Positions 58,116 through 64,000 of a DNA stretch of 64,000 bases are shown here, piece by piece; positions within the stretch are counted from its first letter, which is position 1; each line of letters begins with the position of its first letter. A program made the translations under genes and the position numbers. The DNA is from Paenibacillus hamazuiensis (GTDB lineage: Bacteria > Bacillota > Bacilli > Paenibacillales > NBRC-103111). The stretch spans positions 62,001 through 126,000 of the forward strand of contig NZ_JALRMO010000001.1 in NCBI RefSeq assembly GCF_023276405.1, read 5' to 3'. The notes under the pieces are model-generated. The model did no database searches. It had not been told where the DNA came from and saw only the letters and a list, made by a program, of their open reading frames with translations.

Positions 58116-59943
58116 TTTGGAATTTTTGCAGTCTTTTGTAGAAGGTGCTTCTCGGAACGCCCAACAGTTTGGCGGCTTTCGAGACGTTGCCGTTCGTTTT
58201 TTGCAAAGCGTCGGTCATTTGATCGAGCTGGATTTTTTCACGCAAAGAAAGCGACGTGTGAGGAGAATGCGGAACTTCCGTTTTCTCCCGTTGTGACAGC
58301 GGGAACGGATCGTGCATTTCCCCCTGATATAAAATATGCTGGCGTTCCAGTACGTTCATAAGCTCCCGGATATTTCCCGGCCAATGATAGCTCATAAGCT
58401 GCTCCCAGAACGGGGAAGACAGCGGCAGGTTCCAGCCCAGCTTCTCGCAAAAATACCGGACCAAATACGGAATATCTTCCTTCCTTTCCCGCAAAGGGGG
58501 GACGGAAATCGGATATACGTGCAGGCGGTAATACAAATCTTCGCGGAATTTCCCCTCGTCCACCAGTTGGCGAAGGTCGCGGTGCGTCGCGGCGATAATT
58601 CGGATATCCAAAGGAATTTCTTTGTGGCTGCCGATGGGGGTCACCTTGCGTTCCTGCAATATGCGCAGCAGAGCGACCTGCATGGAAGGCGGAATTTCGC
58701 CGATTTCGTCGAGAAAAATGGTTCCATGGTTCGCCTGCTCGAATTTCCCCTTGTACCCTCCGCGGCGCGCCCCTGTAAAAGCCCCTTCTGCATAACCGAA
58801 CAGCTCGCTCTCCATCAGCTCTTTGGGAATCGCTCCGCAGTTCACGGCAACGAACGGGCCGTTTTTCCGCGGGCTGTTTTCGTGGATGGACCGGGCGATG
58901 ACTTCTTTTCCCGTCCCTGTTTCACCCAAGAGATAGACGGTCGCATCCGTAGGAGCCACCCGCTTCATTTCATGGAGCGTGCGCTGAAACGACTGGCTTA
59001 CGCCGGCCTCTCCTTTAAATTCAAACGGCGCCGAAGGCGGCGAAGAGAAAAAATGCTGATTAGTTGGCTTGGCGTCTTTTTTGAGCAAATACAAGCACGT
59101 TCCGATGATTCCGCCATGAGAACGGGAAAGGATGGGGAACTCCATCTGGAAATCAAAGCCGTATTCGGCGATCTTTCCGGCATGCAGTCCTTGCCATTTC
59201 GGGACCGTCTGCCGGACGGATTTGCTTGCGCTGACGACGGCCATCTTATGATTGCAGACGATCAGCGGTCTATCCGATTCGATCAAGTCCATGGATTGAT
59301 AAGCGAGCTCCATCTCGTCCCTATGCATGCGAATGCTGATTTCGCGTTCAATCGTATAGGCGACGGTGGAAACGATCCCGAGCGTGTAAGGATGCGCACA
59401 ATCCACCGGACATGAAACATCGAGGATGCCGAGAAGCTTCCCTTCGTCGTTTCGAATGGGAGCGGCGGCGCAGCTCCACCGGTGAGAGGCGACCGAATAA
59501 TGCTCGCTTCCGGTTACCATAATGGGCTCTCCGATAAGCAGCGCCGTGCCGATGGCGTTCGTTCCCACTTCGTCTTCGGTCCAGCGGACGCCTTCGACGA
59601 AATTGATTTTTTTCGCTTCGTTTTGAGTATCGCGATTTCCGGACATGGTCAGCACATATCCTTCCGGATCGATCAGCAGCGAAATCATGCCCAGTTCGTT
59701 CGTAAACTGCTTCATTTTATCCAAATGAGGAAGGGCGATATGCTGAAGCAAAGTATTTTTTTCCTTTTGCGAATGCAGCTCCTCGGGCGGCAAAATATAA
59801 CGGCCTTTGCCGAAATGAGGATTTACCCGGGCTTCTCTGGAGCGATACCAGGATTCGGCCAATCTTTTGTTCAGGCGCGAGGAATCCAGTACACCTTCAC
59901 TGACAAAACGATCCCATATTTTTAAAGAAAGCGTCGTATCCAT
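58105..59943 (-). CDS. acoR: AcoR-type sigma-54-dependent activator
   Basis: A protein of 612 residues. N-terminal sensor of AcoR type ([17 protein letters not shown]-like start, GAF region with [19 protein letters not shown] and [23 protein letters not shown]), the AAA+ domain with Walker [10 protein letters not shown] near 339, GAFTGA near 384 ([12 protein letters not shown]), Walker [10 protein letters not shown], and a Fis-type helix-turn-helix at the end ([22 protein letters not shown]). ATG 59943 behind AGGAGAG is chosen. The frame stays open upstream to 60285, but that part crosses the foldback element. Known family role: activates acoABCL with acetoin as effector. Confidence 0.93.
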   Translation of the reverse strand: MDTTLSLKIWDRFVSEGVLDSSRLNKRLAESWYRSREARVNPHFGKGRYILPPEELHSQKEKNTLLQHIALPHLDKMKQFTNELGMISLLIDPEGYVLTMSGNRDTQNEAKKINFVEGVRWTEDEVGTNAIGTALLIGEPIMVTGSEHYSVASHRWSCAAAPIRNDEGKLLGILDVSCPVDCAHPYTLGIVSTVAYTIEREISIRMHRDEMELAYQSMDLIESDRPLIVCNHKMAVVSASKSVRQTVPKWQGLHAGKIAEYGFDFQMEFPILSRSHGGIIGTCLYLLKKDAKPTNQHFFSSPPSAPFEFKGEAGVSQSFQRTLHEMKRVAPTDATVYLLGETGTGKEVIARSIHENSPRKNGPFVAVNCGAIPKELMESELFGYAEGAFTGARRGGYKGKFEQANHGTIFLDEIGEIPPSMQVALLRILQERKVTPIGSHKEIPLDIRIIAATHRDLRQLVDEGKFREDLYYRLHVYPISVPPLRERKEDIPYLVRYFCEKLGWNLPLSSPFWEQLMSYHWPGNIRELMNVLERQHILYQGEMHDPFPLSQREKTEVPHSPHTSLSLREKIQLDQMTDALQKTNGNVSKAAKLLGVPRSTFYKRLQKFQTPF

Positions 59944-59995
59944 ATCTCGACTCTCCTGTATAAGGGGATGTTTTATGACGGTGTGACAAATTAAG

Positions 59996-60220
59996 CGGAG
60001 TCTATCCAGATTGTTGAAAAACCCCAAAAAGCGGATGAATCCAATTGTCATGGGCGGGGGTATCCCCTCCGGCCACTCTTGAAAACGTGTAATTTGAATA
60101 AGTAAAAAGCGGTTTTTACACGTTTTCAAAGGCGGCCCGTAAACTCTCCGGGGAATACCCCTCTCCCTTATCAAAGGATTCATTTTGAAGTTGGGTTTTT
60201 TCAACAGTCGGAGTCTATCC
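59996..60220. mobile_element. MITE-like foldback element, 201 bp with 12-bp flanking direct repeats
   Basis: CGGAGTCTATCC occurs at 59996-60007 and again at 60209-60220. Between them, one long imperfect palindrome: the ends TGTTGAAAAACCC (left) and GGGTTTTTTCAACA (right) are inverted, internal blocks GGATGAATCC/GGATTCAT and GGGGTAT/ATACCCC repeat the symmetry, and the centre is GAAAACGTGTAA...TTACACGTTTTC. No protein-coding capacity. The direct repeats would be a target-site duplication; 12 bp fits IS4-type transposases. It lies in the gap between the SDR gene and acoR and so may affect acoR expression. Confidence 0.75.
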
Positions 60221-60288
60221 GTATTATATAACAGTTTGAAAGCGCACTCAACAAGAACAAGCCTAAGCCGCAGCCCCTTATTCATAAG

Positions 60289-61065
60289 CTAATTCATCAA
60301 AACCCCGCCGCAAATATTGATGGATTGTCCGGTCATATAATTGGCATCGTCCGAGGCGAGATAGGACACAAGGCATGCCACATCTTCCGGCGTTTCCACT
60401 CTGCCGAGGGTGATCAATTCGGCGTATTTCTTCAACGTATCGCCTTTGGGAAGACCCAGGTAGCTCCCCATCTTCTCGTCGATGAGCTCCCACATATCGG
60501 TTCCGACAATTCCCGGGCAGTACGCATTGACGGTGATGCCGAAAGGTCCCAGCTCTTTGGCGAGAGCCTGCGTAAAGCCGATGACGGCGAATTTGGTCGC
60601 ACTGTAATGGGAGAGCAAGCTGAAGCCCGAACGCCCGGCGATGCTGGCGCAGTTAATAATTTTGCCGCTTTTTTGCTTCATCATTTGTTTGGCCGCGGCC
60701 TGGTCGCATAAAAATACTCCTTTGGCATTAACGGCAAACACTTTATCCCAGTCCTCTTCGGTAATTTCAATCGCTTGCTTGACCTGGGCAATCCCCGCGT
60801 TGGCCACCATGATGTCAAGACGTCCGAATTCCTGGACGGTTTGATCGACCATAGCGTACACTTCTTTTCCGACACTGACGTCCGCCGCAATGGCCAGCGA
60901 GCGGCGGCCCAGCGTCCGAATCTCTTCGGCGACGAGCCGCAGCTTCTCCTCATTCACGTCGTTCACCACGACATGATGTCCATCCACGGCCAGTCGGAGT
61001 GCGATGCTTCTGCCGATGCCTCTGGCCGCACCGGTAACGATGGCGACTTTATCGTTTGCTTTCAT
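60289..61065 (-). CDS. SDR oxidoreductase, BudC-like (diacetyl/acetoin reductase type)
   Basis: A protein of 258 residues. NAD(P)-binding TGAARGIG at 11-18, NNAG motif as VANAGIA, catalytic Ser141, Tyr154 and Lys158 (ASIAGRSGFSLLSHYSATK), and a C-terminus ending GQSINICGGVLMN. The segment AYCPGIVGTDMWELIDEKMG resembles meso-butanediol/diacetyl reductases. ATG 61065 with GGGAGGG before it is chosen over a start at 61107, inside the previous gene. Last gene of the aco operon on this strand. Exact stereospecificity cannot be read. Confidence 0.85.
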   Translation of the reverse strand: MKANDKVAIVTGAARGIGRSIALRLAVDGHHVVVNDVNEEKLRLVAEEIRTLGRRSLAIAADVSVGKEVYAMVDQTVQEFGRLDIMVANAGIAQVKQAIEITEEDWDKVFAVNAKGVFLCDQAAAKQMMKQKSGKIINCASIAGRSGFSLLSHYSATKFAVIGFTQALAKELGPFGITVNAYCPGIVGTDMWELIDEKMGSYLGLPKGDTLKKYAELITLGRVETPEDVACLVSYLASDDANYMTGQSINICGGVLMN

Positions 61066-61090
61066 ATCAATCCCTCCCGAGACCAAAATA

Positions 61091-62470
61091 TCAAGCGTGC
61101 AAAGCATGCCCGACGGCGCCGAGAAGCGCCTCGTGGACGGCTTCGGACAAAGTCGGGTGGGCGGCGATCAGATCCTCAACGATATCGGTTGTCATTTCCG
61201 CATGCAGCATGACCGTGCCTTGGCCGATCAGCTCCGTGGCCCGGGGGCCGACGATCGAAATGCCGATAATTTCGTAAAACCGCGGCTCCACCAAAACCTT
61301 GACCTTGCCGGTCTGCTCGCCGAGGATCAGCGCTTTTCCGTTTGCGGCAAACGGGAATTCCCCAATCCGGATGTCTCCGTACTTCTCGCGCGCCTGCTTT
61401 TCCGTCATTCCTACGCTGGCGATCTCCGGCGACGTATAGATGCAGCGCGGGACCGCCCGGTAGTTGACCTGCGCTTCTTCCCCGCACGCATGCAGTGCGG
61501 CGACCGTTCCTTCATGAAAGGCGACATGGGCGAGCTGGATTCCGCCGACGACGTCGCCGCAGGCGTAAATATGAGGAATGTTCGTCTGCATATGCGCGTT
61601 GACCTGTATGCCCTGGCGGGACACCTCGACGCCGATATGCTCCAATCCCAGCTCTGCGGTTCGCGGCCTCCTCCCGATGGAGACGAGCGCGTAATCGGCG
61701 CTCAGTTCGCGGCTCCCGTCTTTGTTTTCAATCCGGGCAGTCTTCGCCGCGGAATCGAGCTGTTTCAGGGCGGCGGAAGTATAAATTTGCACGCCGGCAT
61801 TCTCCAGTTCTTTTTGCAGGACGGATGCGATATCGGCATCTTCGCCGGGGAGCAGTTGGTCGGCCATTTCGACCATCGTCACCTTGGTCCCGAGCCGGCT
61901 GTAGATGCTCGCGAACTCGCACCCGATGACGCCGCCTCCTACGATCAAGAGCGAAGCAGGGACGGAAGGGAGGGACATTGCCTCCCCGCTGTGTATGACC
62001 CATTTCCCGTCAAAAGGGGCGAAAGGCAAAGCGACCGGCTCCGAGCCGGCGGCAATGATGAACCGGTCGGCCTCCACGGCGGACATCTTCCCGTCTTGTT
62101 CCACGCGCAGGCGGTATGCCGTTTCGAAGCTCGCTTTGCCGCTTACCACCTTGATTTTGTTTTTTTTCATCAAATATCCGATGCCTTGAACAAGCTTTTC
62201 AATAACGCCGTTCTTGTATCCCTGCACTCCGTTCCAATCGATCTCCGTTTGGCCGGAAGGCAGGCGGATGCCGAACCTCCCGGCGTGCCGGATTTTATCT
62301 ATCATATCGGCGCTTTCCAGCAGCGACTTGGTCGGCATGCAGCCTTCGTTCAAACAGGTTCCTCCAAGCTGCTTTTGTTCGACAAGAGTCACTTCGGCGC
62401 CATGCCGGGCGGCGGTAATCGCAGCTACGTACCCTGCCGGTCCCCCTCCGATAATCGCTAATTTGCTCAT
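61091..62470 (-). CDS. acoL: Dihydrolipoyl dehydrogenase (E3) of the acetoin dehydrogenase complex
   Basis: A protein of 459 residues with FAD-binding IIGGGPAGYVAAI, the redox-active Cys39/Cys44 pair in GGTCLNEGCMPTKS, the NAD-binding LLIVGGGVIGCEFASIYSRLG, FAD contact HIYACGDVVGG and the C-terminal His-Glu pair (AAHPTLSEAVHEAL). It reoxidises the lipoyl arm of E2 with NAD. ATG 62470 with AAGGGAA before it. The E2 gene ends 16 bases upstream. The gene symbol is inferred from operon position beside acoR. Confidence 0.92.
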   Translation of the reverse strand: MSKLAIIGGGPAGYVAAITAARHGAEVTLVEQKQLGGTCLNEGCMPTKSLLESADMIDKIRHAGRFGIRLPSGQTEIDWNGVQGYKNGVIEKLVQGIGYLMKKNKIKVVSGKASFETAYRLRVEQDGKMSAVEADRFIIAAGSEPVALPFAPFDGKWVIHSGEAMSLPSVPASLLIVGGGVIGCEFASIYSRLGTKVTMVEMADQLLPGEDADIASVLQKELENAGVQIYTSAALKQLDSAAKTARIENKDGSRELSADYALVSIGRRPRTAELGLEHIGVEVSRQGIQVNAHMQTNIPHIYACGDVVGGIQLAHVAFHEGTVAALHACGEEAQVNYRAVPRCIYTSPEIASVGMTEKQAREKYGDIRIGEFPFAANGKALILGEQTGKVKVLVEPRFYEIIGISIVGPRATELIGQGTVMLHAEMTTDIVEDLIAAHPTLSEAVHEALLGAVGHALHA

Positions 62471-62486
62471 GGAAATTCCCTTCTTT

Positions 62487-63731
62487 CTAAAGAACGAGTC
62501 TGTACGGGTCTTCCAAATGTTGTTTGAGAGTGCGAAGAAACTCGGCCGCAGGCGCTCCGTCCAGCACCCGATGATCGAAGGTGAGGCTGAGCGGGAGCAG
62601 GCTTCTCCGCTGCAGTTCATCACCGCTATAAACGGGAGTGTCCTGAATGGCGCCGATTCCGAGAATTCCCGCCTCCGGCGGGTTCAGAACCGGCGTGAAA
62701 TGCTCGATCCCGAAGGCGCCGAGAGTCGTGATCGTAAAGGTGGAGCCCTGCATCTCGTCGCTTCCGAGCTGGCCGCTGCGGGCTCGCTGCGCCAAAGATT
62801 TCAGACCGCGCGCCAGCTCAAGCAGTGAAAGCGTTTCGGCATGCCGAACGACGGGGACGACCAGTCCCTTTTCCAAAGCGACCGCCACGCCCAAATGCAC
62901 ATGGCCAAACGTATGAATCCGCTCGTCGATATAAGCGCTGTTCATCTGCTTGTGCTGCGCGAGCGAGAGCACCACGGCGCGGGCGGTAAAATCGGTAACC
63001 GTCAATTTGACGCCGTGCTGCTTTTGCGCAGCGTCGCTCATTTGTTTTTGCAGCGCGAGCAGGGCGGTGACGTCGGCCTTTAGCGTTAGCGTCAGTTGGG
63101 CGCTTTGCTGCAAGCTGTCCAGCATGCGGGACGCGATGACTTTGCGGATGCCGGCAACGGGGGTTTGCTCGACCTGTTCAGCGCCTCGGACGGCAGTGAC
63201 GTTGGCCGAGGCGGCCTCCGCTGCTGGTGGAGCGGCGGAGGATCGCTTTTCCATCGCGCGCTCCACATCTTCTTTCGTAATTCTCCCTTGCGGGCCCGTT
63301 CCTTCGAGCGACTCGATGTCGATGCCTGCGGCTTCCGCCATTTTCCGGGCAACGGGGGAGATTTTGATCTCCCCTCGTTTCGGCAAGCCGCCGGCGTTAG
63401 GCAAAGGCTCCGCTGCGGCCGCGGATGCCGCCGCTTCCGCGATATGGGCTTTGGCCTCCGGGATAGGGGCGGCAGGCGAGACGATCTGTTCGTCCGGATT
63501 CCCGATCCGGCAGATGACGGCTCCCGGCGGCACGCCTTGCCCCACGGGCACGACGATTTCGAGAAGCACCCCGTCCGCGGGAGATTCGACTTCCATTTCG
63601 ATTTTCTCCGAATTGATATCGGCGATAATTTCTCCCTTGGAAACGGGATCCCCGGTTTGTTTGCGCCAATGGGAAACCATTCCTTCTTTCATGGCCATTC
63701 CCAATTTGGGCATCACGATTTCTACAGCCAT
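62487..63731 (-). CDS. acoC: Dihydrolipoamide acetyltransferase (E2) of the acetoin dehydrogenase complex
   Basis: A protein of 414 residues. One lipoyl domain with the lipoylated Lys43 in DINSEKIEMEVESP, an Ala/Pro/Glu linker, a peripheral-subunit-binding domain (ISPVARKMAEAAGIDIESLEGTGPQGRITKEDV, about 125-160), a second linker and the catalytic domain with the His/Asp motif DHRVLDGAPAAEF near residue 386. It transfers the acetyl group from cleaved acetoin to CoA. Other 2-oxoacid complexes have the same build; the nearby acoR, SDR and bdhA support acetoin. E1-beta gene lies just upstream. Confidence 0.9.
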   Translation of the reverse strand: MAVEIVMPKLGMAMKEGMVSHWRKQTGDPVSKGEIIADINSEKIEMEVESPADGVLLEIVVPVGQGVPPGAVICRIGNPDEQIVSPAAPIPEAKAHIAEAAASAAAAEPLPNAGGLPKRGEIKISPVARKMAEAAGIDIESLEGTGPQGRITKEDVERAMEKRSSAAPPAAEAASANVTAVRGAEQVEQTPVAGIRKVIASRMLDSLQQSAQLTLTLKADVTALLALQKQMSDAAQKQHGVKLTVTDFTARAVVLSLAQHKQMNSAYIDERIHTFGHVHLGVAVALEKGLVVPVVRHAETLSLLELARGLKSLAQRARSGQLGSDEMQGSTFTITTLGAFGIEHFTPVLNPPEAGILGIGAIQDTPVYSGDELQRRSLLPLSLTFDHRVLDGAPAAEFLRTLKQHLEDPYRLVL

Positions 63732-63757
63732 TTGGCATACTCTCCGATCCTGTGAAA

Positions 63758-64000
63758 TTAAACTCTCTGCAGTGAAATATCCCCGAGCAGCTCGGATACG
63801 ACCTCAAGCACTTTTTGCGGGGAAGGCAAATACAGATCTTCCAGCGGCGGAGAGAACGGAACCGGCGTATGCGGCGCCGTAATCCGTTTGATGGGCGCGT
63901 CGAGGCTGTCGAACGCTTTGTCCGCAACAAGCGCGGCGATGTCCGTCGCTATGCTGCATCGCGGATTCGCTTCGTCGATGACGATGATGCGGTTCGTTTT
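63758..64000 (-). CDS. acoB: Acetoin dehydrogenase E1 component, beta subunit (C-terminal part only)
   Basis: The frame is open from the right edge and ends with TAA at 63760-63758, giving the last 80 residues: RIIVIDEANPRCSIATDIAAL, APIKRITAPHTPVPFSPPLEDLYLP and VLEVVSELLGDISLQRV. This is the transketolase C-terminal domain of E1-beta subunits. The E2 gene follows after 26 bases. The start and the E1-alpha gene lie outside the window. Confidence 0.88.
   Translation of the reverse strand, partial: KTNRIIVIDEANPRCSIATDIAALVADKAFDSLDAPIKRITAPHTPVPFSPPLEDLYLPSPQKVLEVVSELLGDISLQRV

Noticed and set aside
59944-60285. N-terminal extension of acoR to 60285
   Set aside because: The open frame crosses the foldback element. 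The good ribosome-binding site and the family-typical start are at 59943.
61004-62461. 485-codon plus-strand ORF opposite the dihydrolipoyl dehydrogenase gene
   Set aside because: The minus-strand product has all E3 motifs. The plus-strand frame is a high-GC shadow without a start signal.
1-64000. rRNA, tRNA, prophage and intact transposase genes
   Set aside because: None was recognised on either strand. tRNA-sized cloverleaf sequences were looked for only by eye, so a missed one cannot be fully excluded.

Overview
The window looks like chromosomal DNA of a spore-forming, SLH-decorated Firmicute of the Paenibacillus type. Reasons: strong Shine-Dalgarno sites with frequent TTG/GTG starts, a YesM/YesN sugar locus, several proteins with S-layer homology domains and multi-kilobase Ig-like repeats, a GerPF-type germination protein, a YjcZ-type sporulation peptide, and sigma-A promoters of the TTGACA-N17-TATAAT kind. 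No rRNA, tRNA, CRISPR array, prophage or intact transposase was seen. Species assignment is inference.

Layout. 1-9.4 kb: YesM/YesN two-component system, a CUT1 sugar ABC transporter, a convergent AraC regulator and a GH78 alpha-L-rhamnosidase, together a rhamnoside uptake and degradation locus. 9.4-11.5 kb: a secreted protein and a degenerate HPr-like protein with a terminator in its leader. 11.6-16.3 kb: a nitrate/sulfonate/taurine-type ABC transporter, an HxlR regulator, a DUF4242 protein and an acyl-CoA-dehydrogenase-like flavoprotein. 16.5-24 kb: an SLH protein with five internal repeats, a small secreted protein and a four-gene OmpR/histidine-kinase operon. 24-25 kb: a decayed MFS transporter gene. 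25.1-36.8 kb: two giant surface proteins of 1739 and 2155 residues. 37-38 kb: an acetyltransferase and a His-rich small protein behind tandem palindromes.

38.2-49.9 kb is the most unusual part. A one-component regulator (N-terminal sensor-like region, degenerate GGDEF/GTP-cyclohydrolase-III-like domain, winged helix) precedes a run of seven genes: a flavin reductase fused to a GntR/FCD regulator, an HpaB-type monooxygenase, a stand-alone FAD synthetase, RidA, DUF1028, an M20 amidohydrolase and a TIM-barrel isomerase. A complete CUT1 ABC transporter follows. Three promoters here (regulator gene, enzyme operon, solute-binding protein gene) have the same build: TTGACA, 17 bases, a -10, then 8-10 bases later a GGACAYGTCC-like palindrome. 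This predicts one autoregulated repressor regulon controlling uptake and oxidative opening of an unknown, probably nitrogen-containing, compound.

50-56.6 kb: an EmrAB-like efflux pair, a WrbA-like flavoprotein, small proteins, sporulation genes, and a BlaI/M56-peptidase/YceI unit with two matching BlaI-type operators. 56.9-64 kb: acetoin/2,3-butanediol metabolism. bdhA lies behind a sigma-54 promoter and phased direct repeats and converges on the activator gene acoR. The acoB(partial)-acoC-acoL-SDR genes run on the minus strand, and a 225-bp MITE-like foldback element sits between the SDR gene and acoR.
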